In this document: in pieces, positions 44,917 through 53,305 of the stretch
Position numbering within the stretch: position 1 is the first letter of the stretch
How the letters are laid out: the number at the start of each line of letters is the position of its first letter
Assembly: GCA_011526565.1 (NCBI GenBank)
Contig: WYBL01000147.1
Span: 1-64,000, forward strand
Direction: 5' to 3'
Length of the DNA: 64,000 nucleotides
Source: Acidobacteriota bacterium
GTDB taxonomy: Bacteria > Acidobacteriota > Vicinamibacteria > Fen-336
Made by a program: the position numbers and the translations under genes
Notes under the pieces: model-generated
Seen by the model: only the letters and a program-made list of their open reading frames with translations
The model's database searches: none
What the model was told of the DNA's origin: nothing

Positions 44917-46122
44917 CTACGACGCCGGCGCCAGCACCGTGCAGACCGAGGCGCAGATCGGGCCGCCGATGTTGAACGTCGCGGCCGCGCGGGCGCCCTT
45001 CACCTGCAGCGGGGCGGGCACCTTGCCCTGCAGTTGCCACGCGCTCCAGCCGATCATCGCGACGCCGGTCGCGCCCACGGGATGACCCTTGGCGATCAGC
45101 CCGCCCGAGGTGTTGATGCCGCACTCGCCGTCGGGCGCCGCCTTGCCGTCCACCCAGTAGCGGGCGCCGCGGCCGTACTCGGCCTTGCCGATCACCTCGG
45201 TGCCGATCGCGCCCATCACCGTGAAGCAGTCGTGCAGCTCGGCGACGTTGACGTCCTTCGCCGACAGGCCGGCCATCGCGTAGGCCCGCTCCATCGCGCG
45301 GTAGGCGCCGGTCGGGCGCAGCACGTCGCGGCCCGCCTTGCGCAACGGGTCGGTGGCCTGAGAGAAGCCGCGCAGCGCGACGCAGTCCTGCTTCTTCACG
45401 CCGAGCCGGGAGAGGCCCTCTTCGGTGGCGACGAGCAGCGCCGCGTGGCCGTCGGTGATCTGCGAGCAGTCGAAGGTCTTGAGCTTCAGGCTCTCGACCA
45501 CGTAGCGGTTGATGCCCTCGATCGCGCACGCCTTCTTCGGGTCGAGCTCCACGTCGCGCATCTGGGCCAGCGGGTTGTGGCGCGCGTTGGCGTACTCCTG
45601 CACCGCGATCGCCGCCAGGTCCTCCTCGGTCGCGCCGTGCGCCTTCATGTACTCGTCCATCACCTCCGCGAAGATGTGCGGGAACACGAACACCTTGCCC
45701 GCGCGCTCGTCGGGGTGGGAGAAGTAGCCGAGCACCTTGCCGATCAGCTTGCCGTCCATCTTGCCGTCGCTGCCGCGCATCTTCTCGTAGCCGACCGCGA
45801 GCCCGACCTCGCCCTGGCCGGTGAGCAGCTTCTGGGCCACCGACAGCACCGCCTGGCCGCCCGAGGCGCAGGCGTTCTCGACCGACTCGATCGGCTTGCC
45901 GGCGAGCCCCGGCACCTCGGCGACGAGGCCGGCCAGCAGCCCCTGCTCGTTGAGCGTGAAGTGGCAGGCGGCGGCGATCGAGGCGACGTCGACGGCCGCG
46001 GCGGGCGCACCCACCTCGCCCAGCACGCCGCTCACGGCGCGCTCGACGATCTGCGGCACGGTCGCGTCCATCAGCTTGCCGAAGGGGGACTGGTGGTAGG
46101 CGGCGATGTAGAGGGGCTTCAT
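44917..46122 (-). CDS. Thiolase family protein (SCP-x-like acetyltransferase)
   Basis: 401 aa. The nucleophile Cys85 is in VENACASGG. The catalytic His347 is in AKGHPVGATG, and the SCP-x-like AELHDCFTVMG is present. The C-terminal Cys is in GGPICASVC. The start MKPLYIAAYHQSPFGKL is typical of sterol-carrier-type thiolases, which act on branched or ring-derived acyl-CoAs. It could run as a degradative thiolase or a condensing enzyme. The ATG overlaps the stop of the preceding hydrolase gene. Confidence 0.85.
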   Translation of the reverse strand: MKPLYIAAYHQSPFGKLMDATVPQIVERAVSGVLGEVGAPAAAVDVASIAAACHFTLNEQGLLAGLVAEVPGLAGKPIESVENACASGGQAVLSVAQKLLTGQGEVGLAVGYEKMRGSDGKMDGKLIGKVLGYFSHPDERAGKVFVFPHIFAEVMDEYMKAHGATEEDLAAIAVQEYANARHNPLAQMRDVELDPKKACAIEGINRYVVESLKLKTFDCSQITDGHAALLVATEEGLSRLGVKKQDCVALRGFSQATDPLRKAGRDVLRPTGAYRAMERAYAMAGLSAKDVNVAELHDCFTVMGAIGTEVIGKAEYGRGARYWVDGKAAPDGECGINTSGGLIAKGHPVGATGVAMIGWSAWQLQGKVPAPLQVKGARAAATFNIGGPICASVCTVLAPAS

Positions 46123-46934
46123 GCTCTGACTCCGTTCTCGACCTCGGCCACGAACCCGGCGAGCAGCGCGGCCAGCGCGTGCGGCTGCTCGACGACCAGG
46201 GCGTGACCGCTGTCTTCGACGATCTGAAGACGGGCGCGCGCGAGCTCCGCCAGGGCGCGCGAGTGGGACGCGGGGAACACGGTGTCGCCGGCCGCGCCGA
46301 CGACCATCGCGGGCAGGGCGCACGCGCGGACGGCCTGCAGGTGCGGGGCCGGATCGAAGGCGAGCAGCGCCCCGAACAGGCCCACGAGGCCCTCGAACCA
46401 GGGCGCGGGCAGGCGATCGGCGGCGGCTCGCCGGGCCGCCAGCGTTTCGGCGTGGCGCTGCCGGTAGGTTTCCGAGTAGGCGAACGCGAACAGGCCGTCG
46501 AACACCTCGGCTGCCGCGGCCTTGTCGCCGCCGGCCGCCCGCGCGCTGGCCTCGCGCAGGCGGTGGCTGGCCGCCTGCATCTCGGGCGTCAGCGCCTCCG
46601 CGGTGGTGACGAGCGCGAGGCCGCGCACGCGCGCCGGGTGGCGGGAGGCCAGCGCCATCGCGACGAAGGCGCCGTACGAGGTGCCGGCGACGTGGAGGGC
46701 GGGCAGGCCGAGCTGATCGAGCAGCGCGGCCACGTCGTCCGCGTGTTGCTCGATGGTCGCGGGCGGTGGCCCCGGGCACAGCAACTGGCCGCGGAAGTCG
46801 CAGCGCAGGACGCGCAGGGCCGACAGCCCGGCCACCACCGGGTCCCAGGCCGCGATCGACATCGCCCCGCCGTTGAGCAGGATCAACCCGGGGCCGTCCT
46901 GCGGCCCGTCGAAGCGGTGGGGCAGCACGGTCAT
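46119..46934 (-). CDS. Alpha/beta hydrolase
   Basis: 271 aa, cytoplasmic. LILLNGGAMSIAAW (oxyanion loop, Gly-Gly instead of His-Gly), DFRGQLLCPGPPP, nucleophile elbow GTSYGA (Ser near residue 96), acid in GAAGDTVFP, His in EDSGHALVVEQP. It resembles 3-oxoadipate enol-lactone hydrolases in length and layout. Overlaps by ATGA with the ligase gene before it and the thiolase after it, so it is coupled between them. Confidence 0.83.
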   Translation of the reverse strand: MTVLPHRFDGPQDGPGLILLNGGAMSIAAWDPVVAGLSALRVLRCDFRGQLLCPGPPPATIEQHADDVAALLDQLGLPALHVAGTSYGAFVAMALASRHPARVRGLALVTTAEALTPEMQAASHRLREASARAAGGDKAAAAEVFDGLFAFAYSETYRQRHAETLAARRAAADRLPAPWFEGLVGLFGALLAFDPAPHLQAVRACALPAMVVGAAGDTVFPASHSRALAELARARLQIVEDSGHALVVEQPHALAALLAGFVAEVENGVRA

Positions 46935-48463
46935 GGGTTCTCCTTCGCCCACAGCAGGGCGAGGTCGGGCTTCACCACCTTGCCGTAGGGCGTGCGCGGC
47001 AGGGCGTCGACGAAGCACCAGTGCTTCGGCACCTTGTAGCGGGCCAGGCGGCCGTCGAGGTGGGCGTCGAGCGCCTCGGGACCGACGCTCGCGCCGGGGC
47101 GCCGCACGACGTACGCGCAGCCGACCTCGCCCCACGTCTCGTGCGGCACGCCGATCACCGCCGCGTCGGCGACCTCGGGGTGCAGCAGCAGCTCGGCCTC
47201 GATCTCCGCGGGGTAGACGTTGACGCCGCCGCTGATGAACATGTCCTTGCGGCGGCCGGCGATGTAGAAGAAGCCCTCCGCGTCGCGCCGCGCGAGGTCG
47301 CCGGTGTGGAAGAAGCCCTCCGCGTCGAGCGCCGCCGCGGTGGCGGCCTCGTCGTGCCAGTACCCCTGGCACACGTGCGGCCCGCGCAGGCACAACTCGC
47401 CGACCTCGCCGACGGCCACCTCGCGCCCGTCGGCGTCGATCAGTTTCGCCTGCGTGTAGAGCAGCGGCTTGCCGATCGAGCCCTTCTTGCGCTCCGACTC
47501 CGCGACCGTCATGGAGAAGCAGTTGACGCCGACCTCGGTCAGGCCGTAGCCCTGCTTGAAGACGACGCCACGGCGCTGGTAGGTCTCGATGATCCACTCG
47601 GGGAGCGGCGCGCCACCGCTGATCAGGAAGCGCACAGACGACAGGTCGGCGGCCGCGAACTCGGGGGCCTCGGCGAGCAGCTTCCAGATCGTCGGGACGC
47701 CGAGCACCACGGTGCAACGCTCGCGACCGATCGTCGCCCACACCTCGGCGGGGTCGAAGCCGGCGTGCAGCACGATCGTGCCGCCGACCGTGAAGATCGG
47801 CACGAGGAACGCGCCCAGCGCGCCCGCGTGGTAGAGCGGCGTGAAGATGGGACTGACGTCGTCCTCGCGCAGCCCCCAGCAGGCGACGGTGTTGTAGCCG
47901 TTCCACGCGACCATCCGGTGCGGCACCCGGACGCCCTTGGGCTTGCCGGTGGTGCCGCTCGTGTAGAGCAGGAACAGCAGGTCCTCGGGATCGCAGACCT
48001 CGCGCGGTTCCGGCGCGTCCAGGAGCGGCGGGCGCGCCTGCGCGTAGGCGAGGTCGCCTTCGCGGGCGGGCGCGTCGAGCGAGATCACGCGTTCGATCGG
48101 GACCAGGTCGCGCAGCGCGCCGGCGACCGCGGCGTGGGCGGCGTCGTGGATCAGCACCCGCAGGCCGCTGTGCGCGACGACGTGGCTCAGCTCGTGCGCG
48201 GTGGCGCGGGTGGACAGCGGGACCAGCACCAGGCCCGCCTTGGCCGCGGCGAACACGCACTCGAGGTACTCGACGCGGTTGCCGGCGAGCAGCCCGTAGC
48301 GCTCGCCCTTGCGCAGCCCGAGCCCGCGCAGCAGCCGCGCGCAGGCTGCGGCCCGGGCGTCGAGTTCGGCGCAGGTGAGCCGCGCCCCCGAAGCGACGTC
48401 GACGAGCGCGAGCTTGTCCGGCGTCAGCCGCGCGCGCTCGCCGAGCACGTCCCCGTGCAGCAT
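46931..48463 (-). CDS. Acyl-CoA synthetase (AMP-forming)
   Basis: 510 aa. The ATP loop is LLYTSGTTGKPKGV (about residues 165-178), then GYGLTEVGVN, GFFHTGDLARRDAEGFFYIAGR with the hinge Asp, and PRTPYGKVVKPDL with the catalytic Lys. It makes an acyl-adenylate and then an acyl-CoA from a carboxylic acid. The canonical C-terminus favours CoA ligation over the beta-lactone synthesis of OleC-type homologues. It sits between the KASIII-like and hydrolase genes in the operon. Chain length and ring preference are not evident. Confidence 0.88.
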   Translation of the reverse strand: MLHGDVLGERARLTPDKLALVDVASGARLTCAELDARAAACARLLRGLGLRKGERYGLLAGNRVEYLECVFAAAKAGLVLVPLSTRATAHELSHVVAHSGLRVLIHDAAHAAVAGALRDLVPIERVISLDAPAREGDLAYAQARPPLLDAPEPREVCDPEDLLFLLYTSGTTGKPKGVRVPHRMVAWNGYNTVACWGLREDDVSPIFTPLYHAGALGAFLVPIFTVGGTIVLHAGFDPAEVWATIGRERCTVVLGVPTIWKLLAEAPEFAAADLSSVRFLISGGAPLPEWIIETYQRRGVVFKQGYGLTEVGVNCFSMTVAESERKKGSIGKPLLYTQAKLIDADGREVAVGEVGELCLRGPHVCQGYWHDEAATAAALDAEGFFHTGDLARRDAEGFFYIAGRRKDMFISGGVNVYPAEIEAELLLHPEVADAAVIGVPHETWGEVGCAYVVRRPGASVGPEALDAHLDGRLARYKVPKHWCFVDALPRTPYGKVVKPDLALLWAKENP

Positions 48464-48466
48464 CGG

Positions 48467-49456
48467 TTACATCCGCAGCGCGACCGCGGCCTGGTTGTAG
48501 CCGACGCCGGAGCCGACCAGCACGACCAGGCTGCCGGGCCTGATCAGGCCCTTCTCGCGGGCGTCGTCGAGCGCCATCGGGATGCAGGCGGAGCCGGTGT
48601 AGCCCCACTCCTCCATCACCGTGTGGGTGCGCTCCATCGGCAGCCCGAGGTCCTGCATCACCAGCTCGATCGACGGCCGGCGGACCTGGGTGAACACCAC
48701 GAAGTCGATCTCGGACAGCGCGAAGCCCTGCTCCCGCGCCAGCTTGCGCACGAGCCGCGGCCAGCCCTCGTGGTTGATCTCGGGCGGGTAGCGCTCGTAC
48801 ATCTTCACCTTGGTGCGCCCGGCCGCGACGCTGTCGACGGTGGCCGGCTCGGCGGTGCCGCCGCCGAGGATCGCCCAGTGCTTCGCGTAGGCGCCGTCGG
48901 CCTGGAACGCGGCGCCGAGATAGCCTGGCGCCTCCGCGGGCACCAGCACCGCCGCGCCGCCGCCGTCGCCGTAGAAGAACGTCATCGGGTCGTCGGCGTC
49001 GGCCAGCTTGTGCATCAGGTACACGCCGACGACCAGCGCCGCCTTCATCGACGGGTTGCCGGCCAGGATGCCGGCGGCGGCCGACAGCCCGGTCGGGAAC
49101 GACGCGCAGGCGCAGCCGACGTCGAAGGTGCCGGCGTTCTTCGCCCCCAGCTTGTGCTGGAGCACGACCGACGTCGCCGGCGTCACGTAGTCGGGCGAGT
49201 CGGTGCCGAGCACGATCAGGTCGAGGTCCTCGGGCCCGAGACCCGCTCGCTCCAGCGCCTGCCGCGCCGCGGGCAGGGCGACGTCGGAGGTCGCCCAGTC
49301 CTCGGGCGCGTGCCACCGCTTGCGGATGCCGGAGGAGGCCTCCATCTTGGCGACGAACTCGGGGAACTTCGCGCCGAACCGGGCCTCGAGGGCCGTGTTG
49401 GGAACCTCGATTCCGGGCAGGAAGCGCCCGGTCGAGGCGATCTTCACGTGACGCAA
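48467..49456 (-). CDS. KASIII/FabH-like protein lacking catalytic His and Asn
   Basis: 329 aa from TTG 49456; AGGAG six bases before it decides this start over GTG 49447. The thiolase fold is clear (LIVLGTDSPDYVTPATS, FYGDGGGAAVLV, GWPRLVRKLAREQG). Cys117 in DVGCACASF aligns with the FabH nucleophile. The position of the His in the PHQAN motif reads FTQVRRP (Thr256). The Asn of YGNTS reads WGYTGSA (Tyr286). Without them decarboxylative condensation is unlikely. Acyl transfer, a different condensation or a regulatory role are possible. It is co-expressed with a thiolase and a ligase. Confidence 0.82.
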   Translation of the reverse strand: MRHVKIASTGRFLPGIEVPNTALEARFGAKFPEFVAKMEASSGIRKRWHAPEDWATSDVALPAARQALERAGLGPEDLDLIVLGTDSPDYVTPATSVVLQHKLGAKNAGTFDVGCACASFPTGLSAAAGILAGNPSMKAALVVGVYLMHKLADADDPMTFFYGDGGGAAVLVPAEAPGYLGAAFQADGAYAKHWAILGGGTAEPATVDSVAAGRTKVKMYERYPPEINHEGWPRLVRKLAREQGFALSEIDFVVFTQVRRPSIELVMQDLGLPMERTHTVMEEWGYTGSACIPMALDDAREKGLIRPGSLVVLVGSGVGYNQAAVALRM

Positions 49457-49465
49457 GGGGGTCTC

Positions 49466-50239
49466 CTAGGTGCCGACGACCAGCCCGCCGTCGACGGACA
49501 GGCAGGTGCCGGTGACGAACGCGGCCTGCTTCGAGGCCAGCCAGCAGTAGGCGTTCGCGATGTCCTCCGGCGCGCCCATGCGGCCGATCGGGGTGTGGGC
49601 GACCATGCCGTCGAGCACCTTCTGCGGCATCGCGTTCAGGATCTCGGTGCCGATGAAGCCGGGCGCCACCGCGTTGGCGCGGATGCCGTACTTGCCCAGC
49701 TCGCGGGCCCAGGTCCGCGTCATGTTGATGACGCCGGCCTTGGTCGCCGCGTAGTTGGTCTGGCCGAAGTTGCCGTACAGGCCGACCACCGACGACGCGG
49801 TCAGGATCACGCCGCTCTTCGCGGCGATCATGTGCGGTGCCACCGCGCGCGTGCACAGGAACGGGCCCTTGAGGTTGACCGCGATCACCGCGTCCCACTG
49901 CTCGTCGGTCATGGTGGCGGCCACCGCGCCGTCCTTCCACTTGACGAGCTGGGCGTCGCGCACGATGCCCGCGTTGTTGACCAGCACGTCGACCCGGCCC
50001 CAGGCGGCGATCACCTCGGCGACCGCCGCCGCGACCGCCGCCGGATCGGCGACGTTCACCCGCTGGAAGCGGCCCTCGCCACCCGCGGCGGCGATCTCCG
50101 CGAGCAGCTCCTTCGGCTCTCCCACGTCCCACGCCGCCACCTTGCACTTCTCCGCGGCGAAGCGCAGCGCCGTCGCGCGGCCGATGCCGGCGGCCGCGCC
50201 GGTCACGATCACGACCTGTCCCGCGAGCCCGTAGTCCAT
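49466..50239 (-). CDS. Short-chain dehydrogenase/reductase (FabG-like)
   Basis: 257 aa. NAD(P) loop VTGAAAGIGRATAL (about residues 12-25), NNAGIV, catalytic Ser in LTASSVVG, YAATK with Tyr and Lys, and IRANAVAPGFIGTE. The Asp in AAWDVGEP after strand 2 favours NAD over NADP. It probably interconverts a 3-hydroxyacyl and 3-oxoacyl thioester or a ring alcohol. First gene of the operon. The ATG has AAGGGA upstream, and a strong hairpin separates it from the TonB receptor gene. Confidence 0.88.
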   Translation of the reverse strand: MDYGLAGQVVIVTGAAAGIGRATALRFAAEKCKVAAWDVGEPKELLAEIAAAGGEGRFQRVNVADPAAVAAAVAEVIAAWGRVDVLVNNAGIVRDAQLVKWKDGAVAATMTDEQWDAVIAVNLKGPFLCTRAVAPHMIAAKSGVILTASSVVGLYGNFGQTNYAATKAGVINMTRTWARELGKYGIRANAVAPGFIGTEILNAMPQKVLDGMVAHTPIGRMGAPEDIANAYCWLASKQAAFVTGTCLSVDGGLVVGT

Positions 50240-50260
50240 GGTGTGTCCCTTCGGTACGAG

Positions 50261-50301
50261 TCGGGCGGCGGCCGGCCGCGAGAGCGACGGCCGCCGCCCG
50301 A
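50261..50301 (-). terminator. Strong hairpin after the TonB receptor gene
   Basis: A perfect 13-bp inverted repeat (50261-50273 with 50289-50301, 15-base loop; core GGGCGGCGGCC) begins 12 bases after the receptor stop and ends 21 bases before the SDR start. No U-run follows on the minus strand. It probably ends most receptor transcripts or stabilises their 3' end. No separate promoter for the SDR operon is evident in the 73-base gap, so read-through may matter. Confidence 0.5.
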
Positions 50302-50312
50302 AGTGGAAGCGT

Positions 50313-53114
50313 CTAGAACGTGAGCCGCACGCCGAGCTGGACCTCGAACGGCGGCAGCGTCGTGGTGTACTGGCCGAAGCGCGGGTTGGCCACGAAGGCC
50401 GCGGCGCGGTTGGTCAGCGTCGGGCCCGACAGGAACTCGCCGTTGAGGATCGAGTTCACGTCGTCGTTCTTGCGGTTGGTCAGGTTGAAGCCCTCCGCGA
50501 TCAGGTCGAGGCCGGCGCGCTCGCCGAGCGTGAAGCGCTTGGTGAGGCGCAGGCTGAGGCTGAAGAACGAGGGGCCGTCCTGGTCGAACTTGGCGACGCC
50601 GTCGGCGCGGTCCGAGTTCTTGCCGTCGCCGTTGCGGTCGTAGCCGAGCCGCTTGTTCCACGGCTGGCCGGAGCCGTACTCGACGATCGGCGCCACGGTG
50701 ATCGCCGCCGGCAGCTTGAACACGCCGGAGACGATCGCGCGCACGCGCTCGTCGGCGCGGGAGCGGCCGAACTCGGCCTCGATGTCGAACGGGTCGGACG
50801 GGTAGTCGGTCAGCGCCGGGCTGAAGTCGTCGTTGATGTTCTTCTTGTCGGCCAGCGTCAGCGAGGCGGTGATCAGGTGGCCGCCCTTGATGGTGCCGTT
50901 GAGGCTCGCGACCACGGCCTTGTACTCGGAGCGGCCTTCGTTGGTGTAGGTGTTGACCTGGTTCCAGGCCGGGTTGATGCGGGCCGCGCGGCCGGCGAGC
51001 ACCGCGGCGTTGCCGGCGAAGTTGCGGTCGCGGACGATGATCTCGTCTTCGCCCTTGACGTAGATGCCCTCGAGGTCGAAGTAGAGCCCCGAGTCGCCGA
51101 GCTTGCGGGTGTAGCCGAGCGTCGCCTGCCAGGTCCACGGGTTCACGTACTCGGAGTCGAGCAGCGTCGAGTCCTTCGGCAGCGGGATGCCGGTGGTCTT
51201 CGGGCTGGCCGGGTTCAGCGCCAGCGCCGGGATGCCCAGCACCAGGCCGTTCAGGCGCTGCTGGACGACGCGGCCGGAGACGCCGTTCTGCTGCAGCTCG
51301 GAGAACGAGGGCACCAGCAGGAAGCGGCCGGTGAAGATGCCGACGCCGCCGCGCACGACGTTGCGGCCGTCGCCGGTCGCGTCCCACGAGAAGCTGGCGC
51401 GCGGCTGGAAGTTGTTGACGTCCTTCTTGCGCTCGCCGGTGAGCAGCGGGTGGGTGAAGCCGGGGTTGTTGCCGTTGGTGTCGAGGTCGTAGCGCAGGCC
51501 CAGCGACAGCGTCAGCTTCGAGCTGGCGCGGAAGTCGTCCTGCACGAAGGCGGAGACGTAGTTGGTGTCGATGGTGGCGTCGCCCGAGCCCTCGCCGTAG
51601 ATGTAGAGGAGCGGCAGCGCGCGGGTGTCGGTCGCGTAGATCAGCCAGCCGGCGTCGAAGACCGGGAAGTCGAAGCGGTCGGAGACGTGCATCACCGCCG
51701 CGCCCATCTTGATGTCGTGGGTCTTCTTGCCGCTGCCCAGGCTGAACGAGAAGGTGTCGCGGATCTCCCACTGCGTGGAGTCGCCGAGCAGCGGGCCGAC
51801 GATGTTCTCGCCGATCGTCAGCGTGTTGCCCGAGGAGAACGACTCGGTGACCGCCTGCGAGTTGGTCGGCTCGTCGTACTTGCGGCCGCCGACCTGGACG
51901 GTGAGCTGGTTGAGCTTGCCCGACGCCGGCGCCCAGGTGTGGCCCAGCGTCAGGTTCCAGTTGTCGCGGTTGAGCTGCTGGCCGTTGCTGACGTCCGCCA
52001 CGCCGCCGACCCGGAAGTTCTCGAGCCGGTAGCGCTCGTAGGCGAACTTCGCCTTCAGGCTCTGGGTCGCGGAGATGCGGTGGTCGAGGCCGGCGAAGCC
52101 GAGCGTCTGCGACAGCGGCAGCGGCACGTCCGCGGCCAGCGAGGCGTAGGCGCCGCCGGGCCGGAACAGGGTGATGCTGTCCTCGTCGATCTGCTCGAGC
52201 GAGACGAAGAAGTGGGTCTCGTCCTTCTGCAGCGGGCCGCCCAGCGTGAAGCCGAACTGGGTGCGCTTGTAGTCGTTCTTCTGCGCCTCGTACTCACCCT
52301 TGGCGCGCAGCGCATCGTCGCGGAAGAAGCCGAAGGCCGAGCCCTTCACCTGGTTGGTGCCGGACTTGGTGACGATCGACAAGGCACCGCCGGCCGAGCC
52401 GCCGACCTCGGTGTCGAAGCGGTTGGCGATGACCCGGAACTCGCCGATCGCGTCCTGGCTGAAGCGGGCGCGGGCCAGGCCCAGCGTCGTGTCGGTGAAG
52501 TCGGCGCCGTCGACCAGGATCGTCGACTGCGAGGCGTTGCCGCCGGCGCCGATCACCGGGCCGCCGCCGATGAAGCGGAAGCCGCCGCGCTCGCGCTGCA
52601 CGCCGGGGGCGAGGAAGGCCAGGCGCTGGAAGTCGCGGTCCGCGACCGGCAGGTCCTGGATCTGTTCCGGCAGGATGTTGGTCGAGGAGTCGGTCTTGTA
52701 GACGTCGACGAGCGGCAGGTCCGCGGTGACGGTGACCGTCTCCTGCACCGTGGCCACCTTGAGCGTGACGTCGAGGCGGGCCGTCTGGCCGACGCGCAGC
52801 ACGAGGCCCTGCTGGACGACCGGCGTGAAGCCGGTCAGCTCGACCTTCACCTCGTAGGAGCCGGGGGCCAGGGCGCCGACGCGCACGCCGCCGGCGTCGC
52901 CGGTGACGAGCGAGCGCTCGAAGCCCGTGTCGGGGCGGCGGACCGTGACGGTGGCGCCGGGGAGCGACTGGCCCGTCTCGTCGACCGCGTTCACCTCGAG
53001 CACCGCGTCGGCGACCTGGGCGTGGAGCGGGGCGACCCCCGCGAAGAGCGCGATCAGGAACCCGGCGAGCAGGCGCCGACCTCCCGGTCGCAAGAAGCCA
53101 AGCGACTGATTCAT
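50313..53114 (-). CDS. TonB-dependent receptor with carboxypeptidase-regulatory-like domain
   Basis: 933 aa outer-membrane protein. Signal peptide to about residue 33 (ending APLHAQ). A beta-sandwich domain at about 38-120 follows (DETGQSLPGATVTVRRPDTG, LAPGSYEVKVELTGFTP). Then come the TonB-linked region VATVQETVTVTADLPLVD and a plug (ILPEQIQDLPVADRDFQRL, TILVDGADFTDTTLG). The long barrel ends FEVQLGVRLTF with terminal Phe. This is the acidobacterial OmpA/Oar-like class, usually for glycan or peptide uptake. A good promoter and GGAGGAAGG precede the ATG. Its place just upstream of the acyl/ring operon suggests it may import that operon's substrate. Confidence 0.92.
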   Translation of the reverse strand: MNQSLGFLRPGGRRLLAGFLIALFAGVAPLHAQVADAVLEVNAVDETGQSLPGATVTVRRPDTGFERSLVTGDAGGVRVGALAPGSYEVKVELTGFTPVVQQGLVLRVGQTARLDVTLKVATVQETVTVTADLPLVDVYKTDSSTNILPEQIQDLPVADRDFQRLAFLAPGVQRERGGFRFIGGGPVIGAGGNASQSTILVDGADFTDTTLGLARARFSQDAIGEFRVIANRFDTEVGGSAGGALSIVTKSGTNQVKGSAFGFFRDDALRAKGEYEAQKNDYKRTQFGFTLGGPLQKDETHFFVSLEQIDEDSITLFRPGGAYASLAADVPLPLSQTLGFAGLDHRISATQSLKAKFAYERYRLENFRVGGVADVSNGQQLNRDNWNLTLGHTWAPASGKLNQLTVQVGGRKYDEPTNSQAVTESFSSGNTLTIGENIVGPLLGDSTQWEIRDTFSFSLGSGKKTHDIKMGAAVMHVSDRFDFPVFDAGWLIYATDTRALPLLYIYGEGSGDATIDTNYVSAFVQDDFRASSKLTLSLGLRYDLDTNGNNPGFTHPLLTGERKKDVNNFQPRASFSWDATGDGRNVVRGGVGIFTGRFLLVPSFSELQQNGVSGRVVQQRLNGLVLGIPALALNPASPKTTGIPLPKDSTLLDSEYVNPWTWQATLGYTRKLGDSGLYFDLEGIYVKGEDEIIVRDRNFAGNAAVLAGRAARINPAWNQVNTYTNEGRSEYKAVVASLNGTIKGGHLITASLTLADKKNINDDFSPALTDYPSDPFDIEAEFGRSRADERVRAIVSGVFKLPAAITVAPIVEYGSGQPWNKRLGYDRNGDGKNSDRADGVAKFDQDGPSFFSLSLRLTKRFTLGERAGLDLIAEGFNLTNRKNDDVNSILNGEFLSGPTLTNRAAAFVANPRFGQYTTTLPPFEVQLGVRLTF

Positions 53115-53186
53115 CGGACCTTCCTCCGCTTCGCGAGACGCGGTACCCGAAAAGATACCGAACGCTCGTTATGTTTTCTGCGGGGG

Positions 53187-53216
53187 ACTCTAGGGGCGCC
53201 GGCAAAGACTTGTCAA
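53187..53216 (-). promoter_or_regulatory. Sigma-70-type promoter of the TonB receptor gene
   Basis: On the minus strand TTGACA (53216-53211) and TAGAGT (53192-53187) are separated by 18 bases. The predicted start lies about 65 bases upstream of the ATG at 53114, whose ribosome binding site GGAGGAAGG is clear. This is the best -35/-10 pair I found in the window. Confidence 0.6.
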
Positions 53217-53305
53217 GAGGGCAAAATGCGAGGGCTGCTCCCGGAACATCGGCGGCCGCTCCGGCGTCCCCCTGCCGACACTCCGACCGAAAGGACTCGC
53301 GAGGC

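Noticed and set aside
42414..50239. Olefin/beta-lactone (OleABCD) biosynthesis cluster
   Set aside because: The KASIII-like protein lacks OleA's His and Asn, the SDR is a classical FabG type rather than the extended OleD type, and the ligase has a canonical CoA-ligase C-terminus.
47021..50323. Long open plus-strand frame opposite the ligase/KASIII/SDR genes
   Set aside because: Composition is His/Gln/Arg-rich with no domain; it is the antisense shadow of GC-rich coding. The same holds for the long plus-strand frames over 50238-53615 and 1148-2431.
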